Part shown: positions 16,023 to 24,923 of the stretch, piece after piece
Layout of the letters: every line of letters starts with the position of its first letter
How positions within the stretch are numbered: the stretch's first letter is position 1
Source: Tepidisphaeraceae bacterium
GTDB lineage: Bacteria > Planctomycetota > Phycisphaerae > Tepidisphaerales > Tepidisphaeraceae
NCBI GenBank assembly: GCA_035998445.1
Contig: DASYHQ010000033.1
Coordinates: forward strand, 124,001 to 188,000
Direction of reading: 5' to 3'
DNA length: 64,000 bases
The notes under the pieces: generated by a model
Database searches by the model: none
Told to the model about the DNA's origin: nothing
Seen by the model: only the letters and a program-made list of their open reading frames with translations
Program-made: the position numbers and the translations under genes

Positions 16023-19000
16023 ATGCAATCCGCCCCATCCACATCAAAACGTCCGACCGGTTGGAAGCGGCACTTCACCGGCCAGCGGCTGCGGATCTTC
16101 ATCGCGCTGTCGATCGCGGCGCACTTGTTTCTCGGGCTGTCGTGGGGTGTGCCGGCGTACGTGCAGGAACGCCGGGCCGAGGCGCAGCGGCAACAGGCAG
16201 CGATGCTGGAAGCCCAGCAGCGCGCCGCCGCCGAGGAAGCGGAAACCGCCGCCAAGACCAAGGCCGCGGCCGAGACGCTGGCCGACGTGAAGCGGCAGAC
16301 GCGCCGGGCGTTTGAATCGATGGTCGCGGCGCTGCCCCAACCGAAGAAGGACGACGTCTGGAACGAGATCGCGCCGAAACTCGACCCCGTTCAATCTCAA
16401 ATGGCCGACGCGCTGGCGGACCGCGCGACCACCGAGACCGACTTGCGCAACCTGCAGCGAGAGCTGAGCGGGCAGATGATCGACGCGGTCAACGGCGCCC
16501 TGAACGGCAACGCCAGCGAGACCGAAGCGGCGGCGTTCATGACGCTGGCGCGCGAGCGGCTGCTGCCTGAACTCGTGCGGCACTACAGCAACGGCATGCA
16601 GGACAAGGTCGCCCGCCCACTGCAAGGCGACGCGAAAAATTTCATCGAAACCGAGGCCAACGCTACCAAGACCACCATCGACGGCCTGAAGGCGGCACGC
16701 GACGACGCGGGCAAACGGTTGACGGCCATCCGCGAGAACCTCGATGCCGCCCAGAAGGCCACCGATATCGCTCACGATGCGATCGCACGCAACGCCGACG
16801 GCAAACGCAACGATGAGATTGCGAAGCTGCTGGCGAACGCAACAGAAAAGCTCGCCAGCGCCACAGCCGCGGGTGACGAGTTCAACAAGTTGATCGATTC
16901 GATCATCAAGACGGCATCCAGCACCACCGGCGCTGAATCGTTTGCCGATCGGCTTACGGAAGCCAAAACGCGGACGAACAGCGTGCTGGCGAGCGCGAAG
17001 CCGACGGCCGACGCACTGGCCAGGCAGGACACGACGGCCGCCGTGAAGGAACTCACCGCCGCCGCGCTGGCGGCGCGAACGCTAGGCACCGCCTGGGGCG
17101 CCGCCAACGACGAGGCGGGCCGCGCCCGCGATCGGGCGTTGGCCGCGAGCGGTTCGGCGGTCGGCGTCGCCGGTCGATCGACGGTGCGCGAGAACGTGCA
17201 ATCCACCTTCGGCGGCGCGTACAAGGAAAAGGCATCCGACCGAATCGCCGCAGTGCTGTCGGCCGCGTTCGCCAAGCGGTTGGAAGGGCGCGGCATCACC
17301 GATGCCGCGCTCGTGACCAAGGTCACCGCCGACGTGAAGGCGCTGTTGGAAGAGCGACTCGGCAGCGAGCCGCAGATCGTCACGTCCGCTATCAAGCCGT
17401 TGCTGACCTACGGCGAGGCCGACGCCGCTAAACCGTCCACCGGCGCCGGCATGACCGACGCGTTCGGTGATCGGTCGCAGCCGATCGTTACCGAGGGCAT
17501 CAACGCGGTCGTCATCGACGATGTGATCGACCAGCGCCTCGCCACGATCGCCGACGAGCAATCCAGCGATACGGCCCTCGACGCCGCCGCCGACCGAATC
17601 GCCACCGTCGCCAGCAACCAGAACGCCGGCCGATCGACTGGCGGCGGGTTTGCGGGCATCGGCAGTTCCGTGTTGACCAGCCTGCGGTCCGACGCAATCC
17701 AGCGGGCGGATGACACTCAGAACGGCATGGCCGCGGCCAACGGCACGGCCAGCACGCAGCCGTTCGTCGACCCACTGCTGACCGATGTGAAGCGTGACCT
17801 CACCGAGGCGCTGGCGCGCGACCTGAAGGGGCTGTTGGAGGGGAAGCTGAACGAAGACCAGGCCGAGAAGTTCGTGGAGACCGTCACCACCGCTGGCGAT
17901 GCGGACGTGTCGCGGCTGGCGGCCAACGTGCTGGACGGACGCGTGTCGGACAGCGACCTGGAGGCCAGCCGAACCGAGTTCAGCATGGCGATGATGGGCC
18001 ACGTGAACGATGCGCTCGACGCCACCGCGACCGCCGACGTGGAGGCCGAGCTATTCAAGCAGTTGACCGGCGACGCCGGCACGGCGCTGGCGGACAACAT
18101 CCGTAAGGCCGTGGCGAAAGAGGTGGGCAACGAGCTGGCCAGCGGGTTCGCCAATGCGGCCCGCGACGAACGGCAGGAGAGTGCCGCCAGCGTGCAGGCC
18201 CTGCGCGGCGCGATCGACACAATGCGCGACACAACGGCCAAGGCCAGCGAGATCGTCGAGGGCTCGCGCGTGCGCGCCCAGCGCGCCGCCAACGAGGCCG
18301 AAAAGGCCAAGCCCGATGCCCCGGCCGCCGACAGTGTCGCCGTCATCAAGGCCGAGCGCGAGCGGCTCACCGTCGTGCGGGAAACGCTGAGCGACGCCCG
18401 CACGACGCTCAAGGAAGCAACCGCGAATGCCAAGGTCGGCTCCGAGCGGCTTCGCGCTGCGCTGGGCGACCTCGAGACGTCGCTCGCGAACGTCACGCAG
18501 CGACTGGCCGACGCCGATGCCGCAGCTGCCAAGGGGGACGTCAAAGCTTTCGCCGGCGCCGTCGACGAGGTGAAGAAGGCGCTCGATCCGTACCGCAAGG
18601 CCGTCACCACGGCCACGACCAGCTTGCAGAGCGAGCCGGCCCAGGCGGGCGCGCAGTTACTGAAGGCAGCGGAATCGACGGTCGCGAAGGATGGCGAGGA
18701 GAGCAAGGTGGCGTCGAAGGTGAACGCCGCGTTCGAAGAAGAATTTCGCCAGGCGACGCTGCCACGGCTGACCGATCAGATCGTCAACGCCTACAAGGAG
18801 AAGATGGCCAAGGCGGGCGTGGACACCGAGGCGGGTGAGGCGGCGCTGCGCGAGAAGGTCGCCGCTGAACTGCAGAAGCAGGTGTCGACCGGCACATCGG
18901 TCGCCGACGGCGCGCTAGCCGAGGTGGACCGTCGCGGCACGTTTAAGGAAGCCGCCAAGGCGACGGGCGAACCCGATGCCGCGATGATTGAAAAAGCCAA

Positions 19001-20684
19001 CGCTGCCGCCGACAACGCGGTGAAGGCGGGCGTCACCACGGCGCTCGGTGGCAACCGTGGTGGGGCGGAGGTCGGCAAGGCACTGAGCGCCGTGAAGGGG
19101 CCCAGCCAATCGATCCTGGAGTTGAAGGACAAGTTCGCACGAATGGAAGGCCAATTGCGTGGTGGCCGTGGTGGCCTGTTGGATGAACCGGCCGCCGACG
19201 CCGAACTTGTCGAAGGCGAACAGCCCGGCAGCGTAGCGGGCGTGCGAAAGAAGTGGCAGTCGATCCTCGCCAGCGCCGCCGGCGCCGGTGAAGGCAACGG
19301 CACCGGCAGCGCCGGGGAGGCGGGTGCGAGTGGCGCGCAGGGCAGCGGCTGGCGATGGGGTCGCGGCGTCAACCCGTTTGGCCATTGGGTAGATGAGGAG
19401 CAGTATCAGGCGCTCATCGCCAAGCTGAAGGATCGCGACAAGCAACTGACCGGCGGCCAGGCGTTCGCGCGCGTCGGCGCGACGGGCGATGCGTCCAACG
19501 CCGATGCCGATGCCGACATCGTTCGCCCGGCGACCATCGTCGCGCCGACCACTCAGCCTGCCAGCAAGGCCGAGGGGGATCAACCGTACGTGCCCACCTT
19601 CAAGTCGCTCGCCTTCGCGACCGCGCCGTACCTCACCGATTCGATCAAGATCGACGGCAGCTTCGACGACTGGAAGGACATCCCCGCGCTGCAGATGAAG
19701 CCGGAACGTTTCGACGGCACGGGCCAGGAAGGTCTGACCGTCGCCGACACCGTGACGGCCAAGGTGGCGTGGGACAAACATGGACTTTACTTCATGCTCG
19801 ACATGGCCGACCCCGACCGCAGCATGAAGACCACGGCCGCGGGCACGTTTTGGGTGGGCGACACGTTCGAGATCTTCCTCGACACGATGAACTCGAAGGA
19901 GAACGCCCGGGCTCGTGGCGCCGGCCAGCAGTTCTGGGTGTGGCCGTTGGGCAGCGTGGATGACCCGACGCTGCCGGGCGGCGAATCGTTCGTGGACGGG
20001 TATTCGTCGTTCAAATTTGTACCCTTCAAGTCGCACCAGATGCAGCGCGCGATGCGCAAGACCGACGCCGGCTACCAGCTCGAGTGCCGCGTCGACACCA
20101 TTCACATTCGCGATGCCGATTTGGCGCCCGGCAAGATCCTCGGCCTGAACATGACGGCCGAAACGGGCACGCGCGTCCACTACTACTGGACCGCTTCCAA
20201 GGCCACCGCCACCTTCGCGCGGCCCGATACTTGGGGCGACCTGCTGCTGGGCGGCGCCGATGGCCGGCTGGAGATTCCCGAGCGCCTCAGCGATGAAGAC
20301 GGCGCGGGCGATGCCACCCAGGCCACCTCGTCGTTTCTCGTCGGCCAGCCGCTGCGCTTGCGCGTGAGCGACGGCGATATGAACCTCAACAGTCGCATCG
20401 CCGACAAGGTGATGGTGACGGTCGCCAACCCGTCGAACGGCGACTCGCAGGTCGCCATCCTGAAGGAGACCGGTGCCGACACCGGCATCTTCGAAGGCGC
20501 GATCCGCACCGTGCTCGACATCGGCGAAAAGCAACCGGGCGCTGTGTCCGTCTTCGACGGCCAAAAGCTGCGTGTTACCTACGTCGATCAGGCCCGCGCC
20601 AACGGCGCGCGCGACGCGAAGGTCGTCTTCGAGGCCAAGGCCGGCTCGCCGGTGATCGGTGTCGTCGCGGCGGGGGCGAACTGA
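16023..20684 (+). CDS. Giant TonB/TolA-like anchored protein with CBM9-like C-terminus
   Basis: I see 1553 residues from ATG 16023; the frame is open upstream to 15972. Residues 1-24 are basic and cytoplasmic; residues 25-45 form one membrane helix containing S30-x3-H34, the Ser/His spacing of TonB and TolA helices that contact ExbB/ExbD. Residues 46 to about 1080 are Ala-, Lys-, Glu- and Asp-rich, predicted helical and partly coiled coil. A Gly-rich hinge follows near 1085-1120. About residues 1190-1420 resemble a family 9 carbohydrate-binding (DOMON-like) domain: IKIDGSFDDWKDIPAL, VAWDKHGLYFMLDMAD and GDTFEIFLDT. The last 120 residues are an Ig-like module (DGDMNLNSRIADKV, LKETGADTGIFEGAI). 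By position and topology it is the likely mechanical partner of the ExbB/ExbD motor; ligand and role are unknown. No TonB, TolB or Pal gene is nearby. Confidence 0.85.
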   Translation: MQSAPSTSKRPTGWKRHFTGQRLRIFIALSIAAHLFLGLSWGVPAYVQERRAEAQRQQAAMLEAQQRAAAEEAETAAKTKAAAETLADVKRQTRRAFESMVAALPQPKKDDVWNEIAPKLDPVQSQMADALADRATTETDLRNLQRELSGQMIDAVNGALNGNASETEAAAFMTLARERLLPELVRHYSNGMQDKVARPLQGDAKNFIETEANATKTTIDGLKAARDDAGKRLTAIRENLDAAQKATDIAHDAIARNADGKRNDEIAKLLANATEKLASATAAGDEFNKLIDSIIKTASSTTGAESFADRLTEAKTRTNSVLASAKPTADALARQDTTAAVKELTAAALAARTLGTAWGAANDEAGRARDRALAASGSAVGVAGRSTVRENVQSTFGGAYKEKASDRIAAVLSAAFAKRLEGRGITDAALVTKVTADVKALLEERLGSEPQIVTSAIKPLLTYGEADAAKPSTGAGMTDAFGDRSQPIVTEGINAVVIDDVIDQRLATIADEQSSDTALDAAADRIATVASNQNAGRSTGGGFAGIGSSVLTSLRSDAIQRADDTQNGMAAANGTASTQPFVDPLLTDVKRDLTEALARDLKGLLEGKLNEDQAEKFVETVTTAGDADVSRLAANVLDGRVSDSDLEASRTEFSMAMMGHVNDALDATATADVEAELFKQLTGDAGTALADNIRKAVAKEVGNELASGFANAARDERQESAASVQALRGAIDTMRDTTAKASEIVEGSRVRAQRAANEAEKAKPDAPAADSVAVIKAERERLTVVRETLSDARTTLKEATANAKVGSERLRAALGDLETSLANVTQRLADADAAAAKGDVKAFAGAVDEVKKALDPYRKAVTTATTSLQSEPAQAGAQLLKAAESTVAKDGEESKVASKVNAAFEEEFRQATLPRLTDQIVNAYKEKMAKAGVDTEAGEAALREKVAAELQKQVSTGTSVADGALAEVDRRGTFKEAAKATGEPDAAMIEKANAAADNAVKAGVTTALGGNRGGAEVGKALSAVKGPSQSILELKDKFARMEGQLRGGRGGLLDEPAADAELVEGEQPGSVAGVRKKWQSILASAAGAGEGNGTGSAGEAGASGAQGSGWRWGRGVNPFGHWVDEEQYQALIAKLKDRDKQLTGGQAFARVGATGDASNADADADIVRPATIVAPTTQPASKAEGDQPYVPTFKSLAFATAPYLTDSIKIDGSFDDWKDIPALQMKPERFDGTGQEGLTVADTVTAKVAWDKHGLYFMLDMADPDRSMKTTAAGTFWVGDTFEIFLDTMNSKENARARGAGQQFWVWPLGSVDDPTLPGGESFVDGYSSFKFVPFKSHQMQRAMRKTDAGYQLECRVDTIHIRDADLAPGKILGLNMTAETGTRVHYYWTASKATATFARPDTWGDLLLGGADGRLEIPERLSDEDGAGDATQATSSFLVGQPLRLRVSDGDMNLNSRIADKVMVTVANPSNGDSQVAILKETGADTGIFEGAIRTVLDIGEKQPGAVSVFDGQKLRVTYVDQARANGARDAKVVFEAKAGSPVIGVVAAGAN

Positions 20685-20722
20685 TACCGAGTGGGCGAGT
20701 GAGCAAGTCTTCAGCCAAAACG

Positions 20723-20760
20723 AAAGGCCGCACCGATGAAAATCGGCGCGGCCTTTTGTT
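20723..20760 (+). terminator. Terminator after the ExbB-ExbD-giant gene unit
   Basis: The stem AAAGGCCGC (20723-20731) pairs with GCGGCCTTT (20748-20756), with an inner CGAT/ATCG pairing, and is followed by TGTTT. It closes the three-gene unit; the minus-strand chemoreceptor ends 55 bp away, so it may work in both directions. Confidence 0.88.
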
Positions 20761-20814
20761 TAAATGGGGCCTTTCGTGACGAGGCTAGTTGGCTTGATCG
20801 ATTCGGCGAATCGC

Positions 20815-22413
20815 TCAGGCAGCCCGGTTGAACTCTCCGAAGTCGCTGTCTTCATCGAAGGGAATGGCGTTCGCGGCCGAGCATTTCGAGCTGCGGCGTG
20901 CGGGCGTTCGCTTGGTTCGCGAGGTGGTGAAGGACGAACGCGTTTGCCGCTGCGGGATGGCGGAGGTCATCGAGGCACGTTCGTTTGCTTTGCCGCCAAC
21001 GAGCGCCACCAGTTCACCGACGACGCCCGACAGCTGCTCGGCCTGGCTGCTGAGTTCTTCGGCGGCCGCGGCGCACTCCTCGGCGCTGGCGGCGTTGCCC
21101 TGCGTCACTTGGTCCATCTGAGTCACCGCCGTGTTCACCTGCCCAATGCCGTTGGCCTGCTCGGAACTGGCCGCTGCGATCTCACCGATCAGCGCGTGAA
21201 CGCGTTCGCTGGCATTGACGATCTCACCGAGCGTCCCGCCCACTTCTGCTGCGATGGACACGCCGTTGCGAGCGTTGCTGACGCTGCCCTCGATCAGCGC
21301 GTTGGTCGTCTTCGCGGCCTCGGCCGAACGCATCGCCAGGTTCCGCACTTCTTCCGCGACGACGGCAAAGCCCTTGCCCGCCTCGCCGGCCCTCGCGGCC
21401 TCGACCGCGGCGTTCAGCGCCAGCAGGTTCGTCTGGAACGCGATCTCGTCGATCGTCTTGATGATTTTGGCCGTCTCGCCGGCGCTGCGTTGGATGTCGT
21501 CGATCGCGGCGATCATGCGCGTCATGGCCGCTTGCCCCCGGTCGGCCGACGCTTTGGCATCGGCCGAGAGGGAACTGGCCTGCTGCGCGGTGTCGGCGTT
21601 CTTCCTCGTCATGCTGCTCATCTCCTCGAGGCTGCTGCTGGTCTCCTCCAGCGCCGCGGCCTGTTCGGAAGCGCCTTGGGCGAGCGACTGGCTGGAACTG
21701 CTGACCTGCCCGGCCGCCGACGACGTCTGCTCGGCGCCGGCCGACAGCGTTCCAGCCATACGGTTCAGGGCGGCATTGATCGAGCGGACGATCAGCACGC
21801 TCAGCGCGATGCTGGCTGCCAGCGCGATGCCGATGCCGATCATCATCGCCCGCTTGGCGGACGTGATGGTGGCCGCGATGTTGGCACTGGTGGCGTCGCC
21901 CGCCTCGTGGTTTGAATCCTTCAGCTGGCGCAGCTTGCCGATCATATAGTCGAACGCCGGTTCGGCGGTCGCGTGCCACTGGGACAGCGCCTCGGCGGCC
22001 TTGCCGTCGCGATGCAGCTTCAGGATCGGGACGCGCAACTCGCGAAACCGGGCGAGCGCGGCGCCTGCCTCGTCGCAGATCCGCCGGTCGGCATCGTTCG
22101 CGATGGTCCTCCCGAACGCCTGGACCGTCGTGTCGATCTCCGTCTTCAGCGAAGCGAGCTTGGCTTCCAGCCCGTCCATCTCCGGCTGCGATTGAGCCAG
22201 CAGAAAGTTGAGCGTGAAGCCGCGGCAATCTTTCGCCTTCGATTCGAGGTCGGCGCTCAGGAACACGCCGGGCATCGATTGATGTTCAATGGTATCGGCC
22301 AGTGCGTCCGTGCGCGACAGTTCGTAGTAGGCCAGAGCACCCAGCAGCGTGGTGATCAGTGCGGTCATCGCGAACCCAACGCTAATGCGTTTGCCAATCG
22401 TAAGCTTCGTCAT
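20815..22413 (-). CDS. Methyl-accepting chemotaxis protein
   Basis: The 532 residues have TM1 at about 9-30, a periplasmic four-helix-bundle sensor (4HB_MCP type, residues about 30-190), TM2 near 190-210 ([20 protein letters not shown]), a HAMP-like stretch and the cytoplasmic signalling hairpin. The highly conserved tip is intact: [20 protein letters not shown] and [13 protein letters not shown]. It relays ligand binding to CheA through CheW. The C-terminus has a long basic, Ser/Arg-rich linker and the acidic end DEDSDFGEF, possibly a docking tail. cheW lies 150 bp upstream on the same strand; no cheA is in the window. Confidence 0.95.
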   Translation of the reverse strand: MTKLTIGKRISVGFAMTALITTLLGALAYYELSRTDALADTIEHQSMPGVFLSADLESKAKDCRGFTLNFLLAQSQPEMDGLEAKLASLKTEIDTTVQAFGRTIANDADRRICDEAGAALARFRELRVPILKLHRDGKAAEALSQWHATAEPAFDYMIGKLRQLKDSNHEAGDATSANIAATITSAKRAMMIGIGIALAASIALSVLIVRSINAALNRMAGTLSAGAEQTSSAAGQVSSSSQSLAQGASEQAAALEETSSSLEEMSSMTRKNADTAQQASSLSADAKASADRGQAAMTRMIAAIDDIQRSAGETAKIIKTIDEIAFQTNLLALNAAVEAARAGEAGKGFAVVAEEVRNLAMRSAEAAKTTNALIEGSVSNARNGVSIAAEVGGTLGEIVNASERVHALIGEIAAASSEQANGIGQVNTAVTQMDQVTQGNAASAEECAAAAEELSSQAEQLSGVVGELVALVGGKANERASMTSAIPQRQTRSSFTTSRTKRTPARRSSKCSAANAIPFDEDSDFGEFNRAA

Positions 22414-22563
22414 TCTCAGTTTCCGTTACAGGTCTATGTTGCATGCGCAGTGCGCGCGCAGATCGAGCGAACTGCCGATACGCGACCGTGCTTTTGTTGT
22501 GAGTTTGGAATGAGCGGCAAGCTGGCGTAGGCGCGGCCTGTAGCTCAAACGGGGGCCAGACTT

Positions 22564-23076
22564 TTATGCGGCAGCGCCTACCGGCGGGACAGGCGTTGCC
22601 AGGGGCTCGTCGGCCGACAGGACGCGGTCGATGTCCAGCAAAATCTTCACGGCCTGACCGACCTTGCCCAGGCCCAGGATGTAATCCGTGGGGACGGCGG
22701 CGCCGAACGACGGTGTCGGCTCGATCTGGGCCGCGCCAATGTTCAGCACCTCAGCGACGCGGTCGACGATGATGCCCGTGCTCAACTTGCGATCCTGCTG
22801 GTTGATCTCGACGACGATGATGCAGGTCTCGTCCGTCCGAGGCACCGTGGGCATCGCAAACTTGGTCCGCAGGTCGACGACGCTGATCACCTGCCCGCGC
22901 AGGTTGATCACGCCCCGAACGTAGCTCGGCGTGCGCGGCACGGCGGTGATATCCATGTACCCGATGATCTCGCGCACCTTGAGGATCTCCAGCCCGTATC
23001 CCTCGTTGCCGAGGCCAAAAGTCAGGTATTTCCCGGCAATTGAAGGATGACCGGTGCTATCGTTTGATTCGGACAT
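22564..23076 (-). CDS. cheW: Chemotaxis coupling protein CheW
   Basis: CheW couples chemoreceptors to the kinase CheA. The 170 residues cover one CheW domain: YLTFGLGNEGYGLEILKVRE at about 18-37, then VPRTPSYVRGVINLRGQVIS with the hallmark GVINLRG, then VVDLRTKF and GIIVDRVAEVL. The extra C-terminal tail after ILLDIDRVLS is Ala/Pro-rich. The gene is upstream of the chemoreceptor on the same strand, so the two may be co-transcribed and belong functionally with the flagellar genes at the start of the window. Confidence 0.95.
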   Translation of the reverse strand: MSESNDSTGHPSIAGKYLTFGLGNEGYGLEILKVREIIGYMDITAVPRTPSYVRGVINLRGQVISVVDLRTKFAMPTVPRTDETCIIVVEINQQDRKLSTGIIVDRVAEVLNIGAAQIEPTPSFGAAVPTDYILGLGKVGQAVKILLDIDRVLSADEPLATPVPPVGAAA

Positions 23077-23232
23077 ACAGACATTTCCTCAGCGAGCGGT
23101 TCGGTTAGCGGCCTTACAGAACTAACTTCGGCGCGATTTATGCCGAGCTTGAGGCGTGGTCGTAAGATGAGGAGTAACCCCTGTCTGCAACACAAGCTAT
23201 GCGCGTTTTCATGGAGCGGCCCGAAATTCTGC

Positions 23233-24156
23233 CTACGCGATGACCGCAAGCAGTGCCTTGCGTTCTGCGGCGTCCGGTAACCGCCCGAAGCCGGCGCGCA
23301 CGTTGTCGGCCATGTGCTTCGGGTTGCTGGTGGCGGGGATGACGCAGGTGACGGCGTCGTTGGCGAGGATGAACTTCAGGAACGCCTCGCCCCAACTGCT
23401 GGCGAACGTTTTCACCGCGGGCGGCAGTTCCTTGCCGCGCACGGCGCGGAAGAGCGAGCCTTCCTCGAACGGGCGATTGATCAGCGTGGCCACACCCTTG
23501 TCGCGGGCGGCGGGCAGCAGGCGCTGCTCGGCGTCGCGCGTGCCGAGCGAGTAGGGGAGTTGCAGGAAGTCGATCGATGCCTCTTTCACGATGCGTTCCA
23601 GTTCATCGAACGCCGACGGCACGTAGTGCGTGACGCCGATGTACTTGATCCGGCCGTCCTCCTTCCACTGGCGCAGCGTCTTCAGGTGCGTGCGCCAGTC
23701 GACTAGGTTGTGCACCTGCATCAGTTCGATCTTCTCTCGCTTCAGCTCGTCCAGCGATTGGCGCATCTGGCGTGCGCCTTGCTGCTCGCCGCGCGTCCAG
23801 ACCTTGGTCGCGATGAACAGGTCGGCGTTGACGTTGAGCTTTGTCGACAGTTCGCCCGCGACCGCTTCGGATCGGCCGTACATCGGGGATGAATCGATCA
23901 CGCGTCCGCCGGCCGCATGGAAGGTCCGCAGCACCTCGGTCAACGTCGCGATCGTGGCGGCGTCCTGCTGTGGCGGGTCGAACGTCTGCCATGTGCCCAT
24001 GCCAATAATCGGGATCGTTTCACCAGTAGATGGAATGGCTCGCGCGTTCATGGCGGGTTCCTCGGCGGCCCTTGCCAGCGATGGCCAGCCGACGCAGGCG
24101 CCGGCCGCGACGGTGGCGGCTAAGAACGATCGGCGGGTGGGGCGGTGCGGGATCAT
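23233..24156 (-). CDS. Tat-exported aldo/keto reductase
   Basis: The start at 24156 gives a 307-residue protein with a twin-arginine signal (RPTRRSFLAATVAAGA), so it probably acts in the periplasm. The mature part is an aldo/keto reductase TIM barrel: GMGTWQTF near the start, then DSSPMYGRSEAVAGE with the catalytic Tyr, the catalytic-Lys strand FIATKVWT, the motif YIGVTHYVPSAFDEL and the cofactor-binding C-terminus VIPATSNPKHMADN. The substrate is unknown. The start codon overlaps the acpS stop as ATGA, so the gene is translationally coupled to acpS. An ORF extends upstream but covers acpS in another frame. Confidence 0.9.
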   Translation of the reverse strand: MIPHRPTRRSFLAATVAAGACVGWPSLARAAEEPAMNARAIPSTGETIPIIGMGTWQTFDPPQQDAATIATLTEVLRTFHAAGGRVIDSSPMYGRSEAVAGELSTKLNVNADLFIATKVWTRGEQQGARQMRQSLDELKREKIELMQVHNLVDWRTHLKTLRQWKEDGRIKYIGVTHYVPSAFDELERIVKEASIDFLQLPYSLGTRDAEQRLLPAARDKGVATLINRPFEEGSLFRAVRGKELPPAVKTFASSWGEAFLKFILANDAVTCVIPATSNPKHMADNVRAGFGRLPDAAERKALLAVIA

Positions 24157-24557
24157 CGTCCCGAATCGTAGCCCGGCTGCAGTCCGATGGCGCTGGCGGT
24201 CGCGTGGGTTTCGATGTGGCTGATGCTGATGTGCCACCGCGTAATGTTCAGCTCGGCCGCCACGCGGGCGCACTCGCCGGTCAGGCGAATTTTTGGCTGC
24301 CCGCTGATCTCCTTCACCACCTCCACGTCGGTCCACGCGATGCCACCGCTCCAACCGGTGCCGAGTACCTTCAGTACCGCCTCCTTCGCGGCGAATCGAC
24401 CGGCCAAGTGCTCGTACGTGCGCTTGGGGTTACGCGACGCGTACGCCTGTTCCGCTACGGTGAAGACGCGGTCGAGAAACCGCTGGCCGTGCTCTTCAAC
24501 CATGCGTTTGACGCGGGACGTTTCGACGATATCAATGCCGTGACCGACGATGGGCAT
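24153..24557 (-). CDS. acpS: Holo-[acyl-carrier-protein] synthase
   Basis: AcpS transfers 4'-phosphopantetheine from CoA to acyl carrier protein. The protein of 134 residues begins MPIVGHGIDIVETSRV, with the Mg-binding Asp in GIDIVE, continues with RVFTVAEQAYA, and has the second signature AGRFAAKEAVLKVLGTG. The C-terminus HISISHIETHATASAI matches the family. The start at 24557 is preferred to the open frame from 24626, which runs into repeat DNA. Its stop overlaps the start of the aldo/keto reductase. It is divergent from glnA. Confidence 0.95.
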   Translation of the reverse strand: MPIVGHGIDIVETSRVKRMVEEHGQRFLDRVFTVAEQAYASRNPKRTYEHLAGRFAAKEAVLKVLGTGWSGGIAWTDVEVVKEISGQPKIRLTGECARVAAELNITRWHISISHIETHATASAIGLQPGYDSGR

Positions 24558-24578
24558 GGTGGGGAGGGTACACGGGGA

Positions 24579-24866
24579 GTCGGAAAAATCCCAAGCCCCA
24601 ATGACCAACAAATGACCAAATCCCAATGCCCAAAGCAGACGAACCCGAACTGCGACCGGCCGCCAGTTGTCATCCCGAGCGAGCGACAGCGAGGGAGGGA
24701 TCTCCCCCCGTGGTGAGCGACGCGGGCGTAAGGAGATCCCTCAGGTCGGCAAGCCTCCCATCGGGATGACAACTCGTGTGAAACGGCGTTCTCCCTCTTT
24801 GGGATTTGGTGCTTGGTCATTTGTTGGTCATTGGGGCTTGGGATTTGCTTCGTCGGCGCTTGGGAT
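24579..24866. repeat. Nested inverted repeat (families G and K) between acpS and glnA
   Basis: The outer arms are 24585-24637 (ATCCCAAGCCCCAATGACCA and onward) and 24790-24850 (TTTGGTGCTTGGTCATTTGT and onward). The inner arms CAGTTGTCATCCCGAGCG (24664-24681) and CATCGGGATGACAACTCG (24758-24775) enclose a third palindrome, GAGGGATCTCC / GGAGATCCCTC (24692-24746). A single outer-arm copy recurs at about 45755-45808. Confidence 0.85.
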
Positions 24867-24923
24867 TTTGCCCAAAGCCTCCCTTCCGATAGCATCCATC
24901 GACCACCAGAAGAGGGCCGCCCT

